A stretch of 64,000 bases of DNA from Halovenus salina (GTDB lineage Archaea > Halobacteriota > Halobacteria > Halobacteriales > Haloarculaceae), in NCBI RefSeq assembly GCF_026410925.1, contig NZ_CP112972.1:2170001-2234000 (forward strand), read 5' to 3'. Each line of letters begins with the position of its first letter. The first letter of the stretch is position 1. Under the pieces are notes generated by a model that did not search any database, was not told the origin of the DNA, and saw only the letters and a program-made list of their open reading frames with translations. The translations under genes and the position numbers were made by a program. Below are positions 36,166 through 45,470 of the stretch, one piece after another.

Positions 36166-36703
36166 GACCACCATCAATCGTCGTGTTAGGGAGTACGGCA
36201 GCAAACTCAAGCAGTTCCTCCCTGAGCGTGTCTCCAACACTGAAGCTGACGCCGTCATCCCTGACGGAACGAAGTGTCACAGCCAAGACGACGATCGTAC
36301 GTACCACTCTGTTCAGGCCACGCTGGGCGAAGATACTGCTGACAACTCACGCTCCCTGCTCGATCTCTCGGTAAATGGTGACTGGGATGAGACTGCTTCC
36401 GACCTCAACGAGATAGATGCAGTCACTGACGACGCTGCGGTCGTCAGTGACGGTGAAAGCGGTATTGTCACGGCCTTTACTGACGAAAATCGCGTTCACC
36501 AGCTTGACCTCGTCCACGTCGGCAGAACGCTGGACTACAATCTCTGGGATGACGGTGTTTTCTCGCTGGAGCAGCGCAACGACATCGTCTCGGAGGTGAT
36601 TGACGAGGTGTTCCATCTGAAAAACTCCGTTGCAAAGCACCACCCCAACGAGGAGTTCGCGGCGATCCGCCAGCGGATCGCCCGAACCACCGAGCGTATC
36701 GAG

Positions 36704-38116
36704 CATCTGTATTCGGATAAGCGAGATAACCACGTGACTGCGGGCTAATCGCCGAGATTATGACCGCAGGATGAGATGGGGAGGTTGGTTGAGTTGAATG
36801 AAACTCTCCCCAGACGCTGTTCGGACGCTACTGACTTCGGTGTTCCCATCGGAGTTCATCGACGACTGCGCACGCGAGTGCGGAGTCGTCGAGCGAGATC
36901 GTGACATCGACATCAAGATGCTGGTATGGACGCTTGCTGTAGGTTTCGCCGTCGGTGGCGAAACCCGCTCCATCGCTGATTACCGCCGTGCCTACAACGC
37001 CGCCACTAACCAGTCCATCGCAGCTTCCAGTTTCTACGACCGCTTTACCGAGAACTTCGAACAACTCCTCTCACAACTTCTCGAACACGCACTTGACCAC
37101 GTTGCTGTCCCTCACCACGTCTCTCCAGAGTTCGACCGCTTCAGAGACGTAATCGCGGCTGATGCCACGATTTTTCGATTACAGCAACTTCTCTCTGAAT
37201 TCGAGGCAACACACGATGACGCTTCCGGCGTCATGCTCTATCTCGTCCACAACGTCACTGATCAGTCGGTGATCTCCGAGAAGATCACCGACGAAACAAC
37301 CCACGAGAGTACGTTGTTCAAAACGGGATCATGGCTTCGTGGCCGCCTCTTCCTGCTTGATCTCGGCTTCTTCAAGTACCGCCGCTTCGCCCTGATTGAC
37401 GAAAACGACGGCTTCTTCGTGAGTCGCCTAAAGAAGAGTGCTAATCCGCTCATTACCGCCGCACCACAGACGCTACGCGGTAATTCCCTTGATATCGAAG
37501 GCTCGCAGGTCTTCGACGTGGTCGGAGACCTGCACCGCCAGTACATCGATGTCGACGTTGTCGTTGGATTCAAGCGCCGTGAATACGACGAGCAGCGCTC
37601 AACAGACAGCAAAGAGTTCCGTGTCGTCGGCGTCCGCAATGAGGACACCGACGAGTACCACCTCTACATGACGAATCTCCCACGTAAGGAATTCTCTGCG
37701 TCACAAATAGCGACGTTGTATCGGGCAAGATGGGAAGTTGAACTGTTGTTCCGCGAACTAAAGTCGCGGTACTCTCTGGAAGAGTTCGATACGTCGAAGG
37801 AACACATCGTGAGGATTCAGATTACGGCGGCCCTGCTGACGCTGGTGGTCAGCAGGGCTATCCTCCGAATTATGGTGGATCACGCAGAAGAACAGGATGA
37901 GAACGTCACTTTCCCGACGGAACGCTGGGCGACGACGTTCCGGTCGTACGCCCAGCTGATCTTGATGGAACTGGCTGATCTCTACGGATTTCCACCGCCA
38001 AACATTCCAGAACTCCTGTATCAGGAAGCCAAACAACCTGCTCCTGGCCGAAAAACGCTGTTAGAGGAGGTGTGTAGAGATCTCACCGCTGCTGAGGCCT
38101 AAAGCGAATACGAATG
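36704..38116 (+). mobile_element. ISH8-family element
   Basis: About 1.41 kb. The right end reads, as complement, cattcgtattcg and the left catctgtattcg. The left flank is an ISH6 transposase and the right flank a sulfatase-like gene, with no target duplication. The two flanks were therefore not neighbours before: recombination between ISH8 copies, or a deletion, has occurred. Confidence 0.65.
36798..38102 (+). CDS. ISH8-family (IS4 group) transposase
   Basis: 434 aa, complete. The N-terminus is MKLSPDAVRTLLTSVFPSEF; the DDE residues are in VIAADATIFRL (D), LFLLDLGFFKY (D) and LYRARWEVELLFRELKSRY (the Y-x(2)-R-x(3)-E-x(6)-K motif of the IS4 group). Length and motifs are normal. In-frame hairpins occur at 37266-37291 (10-bp arms) and 37831-37857 (10-bp arms). 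Confidence 0.9.
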   Translation: MKLSPDAVRTLLTSVFPSEFIDDCARECGVVERDRDIDIKMLVWTLAVGFAVGGETRSIADYRRAYNAATNQSIAASSFYDRFTENFEQLLSQLLEHALDHVAVPHHVSPEFDRFRDVIAADATIFRLQQLLSEFEATHDDASGVMLYLVHNVTDQSVISEKITDETTHESTLFKTGSWLRGRLFLLDLGFFKYRRFALIDENDGFFVSRLKKSANPLITAAPQTLRGNSLDIEGSQVFDVVGDLHRQYIDVDVVVGFKRREYDEQRSTDSKEFRVVGVRNEDTDEYHLYMTNLPRKEFSASQIATLYRARWEVELLFRELKSRYSLEEFDTSKEHIVRIQITAALLTLVVSRAILRIMVDHAEEQDENVTFPTERWATTFRSYAQLILMELADLYGFPPPNIPELLYQEAKQPAPGRKTLLEEVCRDLTAAEA

Positions 38117-38860
38117 GTTGAATCCAGATGGTCAGTCGGAGCACATTCCAGCGAATGGGTAGTCAATACATTCAACCAGGGTTACCGTGATGAAATTTCA
38201 AAAACCGCATATGTCAGTTCAAACCCACAGGCCTGGTTGGTTTTTATGGGCAATTTCGAGGAGCATCCATTAAAGGGAGATACATCAAATAAATACCACA
38301 ATCGGCTGCAACGGTACAAGACGACATCAATAGTCAATACAAATGATTTCCATACGTTCAATTTGCTCTACGATGAATCTAATAACTACGAGCCTACACT
38401 GTATCCTTCCCCGCGATCCGTTACTGACCACGTAATTGGTCTGGATCGGGACGATGATCCTCCGCAGCGGATTATCGCACACTACATGCCTCCCCATCCC
38501 CCGTTCATCGCTCGTATGACCAACGGGGAGATTGAATTCACTGAGGTCCCCCGAAATTCACGATCATTTGAAGCATACCTTGACAATCTCAGGTGGGGCC
38601 TAGAAGAGGTATCGCTCTTATTAAAGAACGTTGACCGAGAGAACGTGATTATCACCGCCGATCACGGTTGGGCCTTCTGCCTTTACCCGGCTCGGAATTC
38701 CCACCTGCCCGGTATGATCGCCCCTGATGTCCGCCAAGTACCATGGGTGGAAACTTCGGCGACCGACGACCAAACTTACGAACCCGAGTTATCGGGAGAA
38801 GGTGAACGAGAGTCCATGCCCGCCGAGGGTACACTCGAAGCCCTGGGCTACCTCGGATAG
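38117..38860 (+). pseudogene. Sulfatase-superfamily protein, N-terminally truncated by ISH8
   Basis: About 245 residues remain, from SVGAHSSEWVVNTFN to EALGYLG. The metal-binding IITADHGWAF motif near residue 175 and the phrase RIIAHYMPPHPPF show membership in the alkaline phosphatase/sulfatase superfamily, as in haloarchaeal glycan-cluster proteins. The N-terminal strand with the first metal ligands and the nucleophile (normally within the first 100 residues) has been removed by the ISH8 insertion. The frame opens by chance at an ATG in the IS end. Two full-length relatives lie at 41672 and 51045. Confidence 0.7.
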
Positions 38861-39059
38861 CGGGGAGGTTGACTTCGTTTGGAGGACCCGTAGGAGGTGA
38901 CGAATATTTTCTTGATTTCCGAAAGGTAAATATGAGGTGCCGCCTCGGAACGAAGTGACGGTATATTGGGTCGGTAGTCCGTCGACTCGCATTACGTTAC
39001 CAAAGTTGCACGTCCTTGAGGCGCCCACTGTCGGCCTGGATAATCCGATAGGCCCGAAT

Positions 39060-39560
39060 GCTAGAAGGTGTAAGGCGTGATGTTGTCGGATTTGCCGACA
39101 CCGCCGCCGGTGCCCTGTGGCCGGGTATTGGACTCAGTCATGAGCTTTTCGACGAGGCAGTAGAGCGGCCGAGTGGTTAAGCAGTCGCTCAAGCGGGTGA
39201 GAAACAGGGAATTCGTGTCTTTCCAGTGGTGGCGAAGGTATTGCCGGGGTAGGCGGACGGTGCCGGCCGCAAGCCTTTCTGAATCCGGCCCGGGAGGTAC
39301 CAGTCTGCGTCTAAGTCACGATGGTTAGGAGCACACACCTCACCGGCACGTAAGCCGGGTCATACAACAGGGCGACTATCGCCTGGCTACGGTCTGAATG
39401 TGCGTTGTGACAGCGTCGGTGAGCCATATTTCCTGAAGTCGGTCGCCCTGTTCGGGCTTCAGTCAGACACAGGCGTGCCAATCGCTATCGGTGTGTTGAA
39501 CGTCAAGATTCGTTATGTCGGTGAGTGTGTGTCGTCGACATGGTTCTTAGACGGTGGTCG
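39060..39560 (-). pseudogene. Degraded tyrosine recombinase (XerC/D-like integrase)
   Basis: Read leftward in two shifted frames, the sequence gives pieces like DADWYLPGRIQKG, QYLRHHWKDTNSLFLTRLSD, LTTRPLYCLVEKLM and a Gly-rich stretch. Together these resemble the C-terminal half of a haloarchaeal phage-type integrase. There are several stops. The identification is by eye on short pieces and so is tentative. 38861-39059 holds nothing else I recognise. Confidence 0.35.
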
Positions 39561-39638
39561 GTGGTTCGGGTACGAGTGACGGGGTTTGTAGCAAACTACG
39601 ACGTTCGCCGGACGGTGTGATACACCTAAAGGGGTGAA

Positions 39639-39896
39639 TTGCTCACAGTATGTCAGACGCTCGAGGAGCGGTTACTCCCCGACGATGTCGGGACCAAGTG
39701 GCTCGCTCCCGACCGTCACAAAACAGTCGGTCGAAAGGTAATCGCCTTGTTTTGCCGCCAACTAACGGCGTCTTCAGACACTCTCACAGAGATATTCCGT
39801 CAGACTAACCGGGAATTGGACGCCGTCTGGCGATATGATATCGCTCAGACGGTTCGCACAGATGTGTTGAAACCTTGCCAAGCAGCACGTAGCTGA
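39639..39896 (+). CDS. Unrecognised short ORF (85 aa)
   Basis: MLTVCQTLEERLLPDDVGTK onward is open for 85 codons and protein-like in composition, but it ends where the broken IS5-type transposase begins. It could be a remnant of the region that transposon hit. No family is recognised. Confidence 0.25.
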   Translation: MLTVCQTLEERLLPDDVGTKWLAPDRHKTVGRKVIALFCRQLTASSDTLTEIFRQTNRELDAVWRYDIAQTVRTDVLKPCQAARS

Positions 39897-40190
39897 TCCT
39901 GACGTACCCGCCGCACTGGAAGGCGCGGACGGGTACGCCAAATGGGTGCAGATCGCCTTGATTCTGTATCGTGTCGAACTGGAGAAAAGCCTCCGCGAGA
40001 CTGAAGGCTACCTCAACGAAATGCCCGGAATTCTCGCCGTGTTCGAACTCGATGAGTCACCGCACTACAGTTCTTTCTGCCGGTGGGAACAGAAAGTACT
40101 GGATGCGTGAACTCCGCCGTCTGCTCCCCCTTTTCCGGACGTATCCGGGAGATGTATCGCCGTCGTCACCGGAACAACGGAGCAAGATAC
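39880..40190 (+). pseudogene. IS5-family transposase, N-terminal fragment
   Basis: The plus strand encodes DVPAALEGADGYAKWVQIAL, NEMPGILAVFELDESPHYSS and, after a frameshift, MRELRRLL. This is the same family as the IS5-type gene at 43461-44279 (DVPAAPDGADGYAK...NEMPEILDV). The Asp-Gly region carries the same GC-rich hairpin as that copy (gtacccg...cgggtac). No catalytic domain remains. A 15-bp motif, gtcttgcgttcaaca, at 40304-40318 may be the element's end. Confidence 0.65.
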
Positions 40191-40463
40191 GATAGTTGTA
40201 ATCCTTTAGCAACCGCCGTGAGTGACAGCCACTGCATCTTCTGAGGTCAAGAATTCGCCTCTAACTCTGTGGGGCTATGAATAATCGACCCTATCCCGAC
40301 GTAGTCTTGCGTTCAACAAGGCAGATCAACTCACTATCGTTTCAGACTTGTCGATTATTTCCGGAGATTATAGATATATTAATCTGTTCTGCGTAGAAAA
40401 AACGACTAAGCGATATTTTTCAAATTCCCATCAATAGTTCCAGCAACCTGGGTAGTTCTTGAT

Positions 40464-41481
40464 TCAACACCTGGCGAAAATTGCGTTCAGAGACTTGGTC
40501 TTGACCGTTGTGTCTGATCTGTCATGGAAAAGCTGCCAAGCAGAGTTCAGGTGGAACAACTCTCCAGCGACCTCCGAAATGATCTCTTTACGATCCTCCA
40601 ATGGGAGCGCGCCGTCGTCCCACAGCTTGTAGCCAAGTGTACGCGGAACGTGAGACAAATCGAGTTGGTGATCCCTTGTGTCTGTCTGAAAGGACTTAAA
40701 AAGGCTGTTTTCGGCGCCACTGACGACGCGAAAGTCGTCAGTGATCGCCTCAGCAGTTTCCAGAGTATCTGCGGTTTCGCTCCAGGGAGTGTTCACCGAG
40801 ACATCAAGCACTGATCGTGACGCTGCTTCGGTATCTTCTGCGAGCGTTACCCGTACGTCGTGGCACTCACGGTCCTCGTCTTGACTGTAGCAGTTGATTC
40901 TATCAGGAATGACCGTTTCCTCTTCACTCCCCCCCAATGCGGCTGGAAACTCACGGAGTTTGTTTCCAGCCGCACTCGGTTACGCGGTCGCGGATGGTGT
41001 CCTTCAAGGGCGTCCTTTCGAGGTCCTCGACATGTGAGGCTGCGTCACGGTAAGAGAGTGCGGTCGCAAGATAGACTGTTCGAGCAGCGATATCCTGCTG
41101 ATATCGCTTCTTTCCGTTGAAATCGACGAATTGTTCGATGGGATGGAAATGAGCGTTCCCGTCGTCAGTTGCCGTAGTGTCTTCCACGTAGCCAAGGGAA
41201 AATTCGTGCTCGCCGGCGGTAGTAACCGCCGTGCGAGTCTTCGTCGTCAAGCGTTGGAATCGGTTGGCTCCGTTTCCCTGTGCGTGTTTTTCGCCACAGT
41301 ATGCCTCAACGAGTACGTCGTTGAGGCTCTCGATTATCGGTTCGAGCAGCGTCGATTCAAGATGCTGCTCGGTGAGAAACTCCGCGAAAGCGGCGAGCGG
41401 GTACTGTTCGGTTGGATCAATTGTCAGAACGAAGTGTATCGTGACCGAAATCTCAATTGGGGACTCGCTCATGTTCAACAA
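40464..41481 (-). pseudogene. ISH6-family transposase, diverged relic (frameshifted)
   Basis: Two leftward frames make up one ISH6 protein. The N-terminal part is 40951-41481 (SPIEISVTIHFVLTIDPTEQ...AYCGEKHAQGNG) and the central part 40464-40937 (RINCYSQDEDRECHDVRVTL...HQLDLSHVPRTLGYKLWDDG). They are separated by a frameshift near 40940 and cut at the C-terminus. It is clearly diverged from copy 1 (35641-36703), yet two in-frame hairpins are kept: 41303-41327 and 40718-40743. Confidence 0.85.
41303..41327 (-). repeat. In-frame ISH6 hairpin with compensated changes
   Basis: On the coding (minus) strand: gcctcaacga, loop cgtac, tcgttgaggc. Relative to 35838-35862, arm positions 6 (G-C to A-T) and 10 (C-G to A-T) have both changed on both sides, and pairing is kept. 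Confidence 0.9.
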
Positions 41482-41569
41482 CCAGTCCCCATTCCTTCAA
41501 GGAGTCAACTACGACTTTGTTTCAGAGACTGCCAAGACGGTTCTGAACGATTCTCCGACGCGACCAAAC

Positions 41570-41650
41570 TGTTTTAGCAACGCCAATGCAGACACAACTG
41601 ACGATCGGCTCAAATCATTCAGCTTCGAATGGAATTAGCTTATTTGAACA
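41570..41650 (+). mobile_element. IS6-family element, 3' end only
   Basis: The sequence aactgttttagcaacgcc through cttatttgaacactac matches the last 80 bp of the element at 21933-22630, including its right inverted repeat with one change. It adjoins the 5' side of the ISH6 relic. Confidence 0.75.
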
Positions 41651-41671
41651 CTACTATTTGTGATCTGCCTA

Positions 41672-42889
41672 TCATTTGTATCCTAGAGATTCTAAGTGTT
41701 CAAGAGTATCTTCAGATAATTTATTGTTGATAGTATTAGATTCCGATTCCTTAGATACCTCCAAATAATATTCCTTAGCACTCTGCTTAGATGTGACTGA
41801 AGAACCGAATTTACCTTCACTCTGAATATACATCGGACATATATCTATTAGGGTTGATAGGATATTCTTATTCTTATTAAATGATGAGGTATATCCTGAC
41901 TTTGTAGAATCATAAATACACAATAATAATCTTTTTATAACATTCGATTCTCCGAAAACATATCCTCCTTGTTTATCCCAAATACTAGGTGCACTGTAGA
42001 GGGGGTCAAGTATAGAATCATGCCATTTATCTGGTGGGTGAACCGTGCAATGGGAATACCCTAATCGATTATCTGGAATCTCGCTAAACAATGATCTGCC
42101 ATGAATTTGACTAGAATTGATCGATTCACCTGCAACATCTGATACTGTCGGGAATATATCTGTATGACGAATAAGTTTTTGTCTTTCTTCGCCCTTAGGA
42201 AGATCTGGATGAATTAAAACCGTCGGAACATATGCAAGTTCTGGACAGGGTGGATATCCATGGCCTGCAAAGCCATTATGTTCTCCCAAGAGCTCTCCGT
42301 GGTCGCTAGTAAAGATCACTAAAGTTTCTTCCTCTAACTCACGCTCTTCCAATAATTCCAACCGTCTTTCAAAGCGCTTTACGCTTTCTTGAACTCCTTC
42401 CGCATACCATTCTTTGAGTGTTTCCGAATTTCCGTCTGTTGCCTGCATCGTTTCCCGAGGAGTTGCCTCAGGTAACGCTGGAAATGGGGCGTGTCCACCG
42501 TGGTCCAATTCAAGACAGACAAAGGGAGATGATAATTCAGAAATTTCCTTATTTGCTGGCCCTCCAAGCACATCATTCAGTGGCCGTCTGAGTTTATTGT
42601 CATTAAATCCTGTAGTCAATGATTTAAAATCAAAAATTGTTTTCGTATTTGGTGATAGTGCTTGATTGAACCAAGTAATTCCGTGTTTAGATGGATACTG
42701 TCCTGTAGCAATTGATGGCATTGCTTGTGGTGTTGATAACCCGCTCGCGACAGTTTTAAAATATATGCCGCGTTTTTTGATTGAGTTTGGAACAGAGTCC
42801 CATCTAAGAGCATCACTAACAAAGATGTATACATTTTCAATCTCTTCTATTGATATTGACGATAAGGGCGAATCTGAATAGCAGGACAT
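41672..42889 (-). CDS. Sulfatase-superfamily hydrolase/transferase
   Basis: A 405-aa protein of the alkaline phosphatase superfamily. Metal-binding elements are NVYIFVSDALRWD near residue 22 and LVIFTSDHGELLGEHNGFAGHG near 195, and a C-terminal region (GESNVIKRLLL) follows. At the nucleophile position it has STPQAMPSIATG rather than the C-x-P-x-R of true sulfatases, so a formylglycine is not made and a Thr may serve instead, as in phosphatases or phospho-group transferases. It is paralogous to the gene at 51045. A role in modifying the surface glycan is inferred from context. AT-rich. Confidence 0.75.
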   Translation of the reverse strand: MSCYSDSPLSSISIEEIENVYIFVSDALRWDSVPNSIKKRGIYFKTVASGLSTPQAMPSIATGQYPSKHGITWFNQALSPNTKTIFDFKSLTTGFNDNKLRRPLNDVLGGPANKEISELSSPFVCLELDHGGHAPFPALPEATPRETMQATDGNSETLKEWYAEGVQESVKRFERRLELLEERELEEETLVIFTSDHGELLGEHNGFAGHGYPPCPELAYVPTVLIHPDLPKGEERQKLIRHTDIFPTVSDVAGESINSSQIHGRSLFSEIPDNRLGYSHCTVHPPDKWHDSILDPLYSAPSIWDKQGGYVFGESNVIKRLLLCIYDSTKSGYTSSFNKNKNILSTLIDICPMYIQSEGKFGSSVTSKQSAKEYYLEVSKESESNTINNKLSEDTLEHLESLGYK

Positions 42890-43448
42890 CTCTATATGCT
42901 TAAATACAGACTAGACAAATAGATTTTACTATCTATAGGGTGGCAAGAGAACTAAGGTGGGCCGTAGGGCCCGCCTTTGGTCAAACCAAACCTCGATACT
43001 TCCCAACTGAAATCGCCACAATCCAGTTGAGTCCATGGAATCGGTAGCAAAGTGCATTGTATTAACTTTGGCATGAGTGGGTGACATAAAAAACTTGACA
43101 TGATTAGTGTCAACAAGCAATTCTACCGAGTTCTACAGTAAATCTGAGGGAAGTCGAAACAGGGAGTGGCAACTGGAGCATGAGCGCCACGTCCCTGCAG
43201 AATCATCTTCGGTCAAGGAGCTATTCAAACATGTGGACATGCTCTGTTGAACGCAAGACCGCGGAAATATTATATTTATGACATTCAATATCCCACCGAT
43301 AACAACGCTCTAGCAGCAGATCTTGAGATCGGACGATACGATTTTACCCGACTTGTGCAATAATCAAAACATCAGTTTCACAAGATACTGCACGAAGTAT
43401 GAGATGGACGATGGCGATGCCTCTCTCGAATACGTCCAGAGAAGGAGG
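42890..43448. other. Intergenic region with a possible IS end
   Basis: 559 bp without a convincing gene. tgttgaacgcaagac at 43245-43259 is the exact inverse of 40304-40318. It may be the end of the IS5-type element whose transposase starts at 44279. Confidence 0.4.
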
Positions 43449-43460
43449 GCAGGCGGCGAG

Positions 43461-44279
43461 TTAGGAGCTCGCCGCCTGCGCGAGGTTATGCACGATATAC
43501 TTTCGCGTGAGCTCCCGGAACTGGCCACGCCAGCTCCGGGAGCGGATCTCGTCACCGTTATCCTTCAGCATCGCAAACACGGTCTCGCTCATCGATCGCT
43601 GGTTGTAGACCTCGTCGTTGATTCTGGTGTTGTGGGCTTTTTTGAGTGCGTTTTGCTCGAAGTGTTCGATCACTGGTCGCGTCGAGGCATCACGACAGGC
43701 TTCACGGAGATCACTCCAGGAGTACATTTTGTCGGCCAGCAAGGCCTGCAGGTCTTCGGCGTTGCGGCGAAAGGCCTGCAGTCCAATATGCCCGTCATAG
43801 GCTTTCTTCGTCGTGAAATGTGCGTCCATAATGGCAAGAGACTCCGTATCAACGAGCAACTTCGTTTTCATCGCATTGAACGAGTAGCCGACACGGTTGC
43901 GGTAGTGTGTACTTGCCTGATCTCGTTGGAAGCCGCTGGCATCAACTGACGCAGTTCCCGAGAGTCCCGCCTACTCCGCTGACCGGCGGAGCAGGCGGCG
44001 TAACTCTTGCATCGGAAATTCACCGTCCCACACGCTGAAAGACGAGTAATCAGGAGATTTCTCACGACCAGACACATCAAGGATCTCCGGCATCTCGTTG
44101 AGACAGTCTTCGAGTTGCCGGAGCGGCTTGTTAATCTCCTCTTTGAGCAGAAGGAGCGCGATTTTCGTTGACTTAGCGTACCCGTCCGCGCCGTCCGGCG
44201 CGGCGGGTACATCTGGTTTCTCTACGTGGTTCGTGGCAAAGTCTCGAAACGTCTGTGCAAGGGTCTTGAGACGCCCCAT
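43461..44279 (-). pseudogene. IS5-family transposase with a premature stop
   Basis: Read leftward: MGRLKTLAQTFRDFATNHVE to RRLLRRSAE, an in-frame TAG near 43971, then AGLSGTASVDASGFQRDQAS and on to NLAQAASS at the stop. DDE residues are visible in SVDASGF (D), ALLADKMYSW (D) and NQRSMSETVFAMLK (E). A single base change would restore the frame, so the damage is recent. In-frame hairpins are at 43511-43543 (15-bp arms, one mismatch, 3-nt loop) and 44178-44210 (14 bp, one bulge). A 12-bp-arm hairpin (43449-43479) spans the stop codon. Confidence 0.85.
43511..43543 (-). repeat. In-frame IS5-type hairpin, 15-bp arms with one mismatch
   Basis: gctcccggaactggc, loop cac, gccagctccgggagc, inside the codons for RSRSWRGQFREL. 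Confidence 0.85.
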
Positions 44280-44363
44280 ATCGCCAGACGGCGTACAAAT
44301 CTCCTGGAATCAGCGATATAATCCGCAGACGGCGTCATTATTCAACGGAGCAACTAGAGTTGA

Positions 44364-45202
44364 TGCGTTGGCTTTCTCCACTGCTACTATAAGGACATCT
44401 ACGGCATTCGTCCCGTTGCACGGGAACTTCGGAACACGGTTGTTTGGCTGAGCTGTGGCTTCGATCGACCGCCGTCAAGAGACGCGGTCGATCGCTTCCT
44501 CACCGATCTTGAACACGTCGTTGACGAGGTATTTGACCACCTCGTCGAGCAGGCCGCCCGCCGCGGCCTGCTCGACTTGACCTACTGCATTGATTCGACC
44601 GACGTGAGAGCGATGCCTACCGATCAAGACGCGTCGAAATGCTACGATCCAACCGAGGACGAGTACTACTACGGCTACGGCTGTACGATCGTCTCAACCG
44701 GTCAAAAGATCCCGATTGCAGCCGAGTTCACCGAGAGCAAACAAGCGCCAGAGGAGACGGCGATGCGCGTCACGCGTGACGCGCTCGCCGTCGATACACC
44801 GATCTGGATGCTTGGAGACAGCGCCTATGACACGCTCGACTGGCACGACCACCTGCTGGCCGCAGGGGTCGTGCCAGTCGCCCCGTACAACGCGCGAAAC
44901 ACCGACGATCCGAAAGACATCGAGTACAGGATCGAAGACCGCATTGAGGAACACAGCGAGGACGTTCAGCTGAAGCAATCAACCTTGGACGAGACGTACA
45001 ACCGCCGTACGGGAGTCGAACGAACCAACGAATCAGTGAAGGACTGCGGCCTCGGGCGAACGCACGCCCGAGGCCGCGTCCACGCACGAGCACAGGTGTT
45101 TCTCGCCCTGTGTCTTCGTCTAGTCGTCGCAATCACCAACTACGAACGCGGAGACAATCCGGGAAGCACGATCATCACGGTGTGATAAGAGTTCTATGAC
45201 AC
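44364..45202 (+). pseudogene. DDE transposase and IS right end, copy 1 (frameshifted, N-terminus missing)
   Basis: The match to the copy at 50003-50979 begins at about 44364. One extra t (cgttggc against cgtggc) shifts the frame near 44370; the proper frame is open from 44577 (MTYCIDSTDVRAMP) to 45185. Catalytic acids: DSTDVRAM (D), WMLGDSAYDT (D) and RRTGVERTNESVKD (E). The element end gttctatgacac is at 45191-45202. In-frame hairpins: 44458-44490, 44551-44579, 44763-44787 and 45046-45077. The family is uncertain (haloarchaeal ISH9/IS5-like). Confidence 0.8.
45046..45077 (+). repeat. In-frame hairpin with 13-bp arms, loop aacgca
   Basis: gcggcctcgggcg, aacgca, cgcccgaggccgc. The homologous hairpin at 50840-50871 has identical arms and the exact reverse complement of this loop. 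Confidence 0.95.
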
Positions 45203-45470
45203 CCTCTCTTTATTGGTAAAACACTCCCCTAGACACTATTAGACACGAACAAAACATTGAAGTCGCTGTTCTCGAATTAGTTATATCGTCATCCACGAAC
45301 TGAATCATTAGTAGGTTATTCTACAAAAGTAAGGATAATATTGGATAAACTAATCGATCAAACCGCTTGTCAAAACCATGATTGGAAAATAATGATAACA
45401 GATATTTACCGTTGCTCAACGTTATTATAGACCCAGTCGAGATATTACTCTATAAGAATCTCATTAAATT
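45203..45470. other. AT-rich intergenic region upstream of the flippase gene
   Basis: 268 bp that must contain the promoter of the flippase gene. A TATA-like stretch (gttattatagac) lies about 40-50 bp before its ATG. No gene is seen. Confidence 0.45.

Larger units (their letters stand above)
35641..36703 (+). pseudogene. ISH6-family transposase, copy 1, C-terminally truncated by ISH8
   Basis: The frame starts at ATG 35708 (MHAELNVRFELSIDENKTIP) and stays open into ISH8, where it stops at 36748. It has the ISH6 features ALCGEKHAHGNG, the TKCHSQDDDRTYHSVQATLG block and the HQLDLVHVGRTLDYNLWDDG block. The final third is lost. In-frame hairpins are at 35838-35862, 36134-36165 (12-bp arms), 36422-36451 (12) and 36657-36680. 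The first and third are conserved in the diverged ISH6 relic at 40464-41481. Confidence 0.85.
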
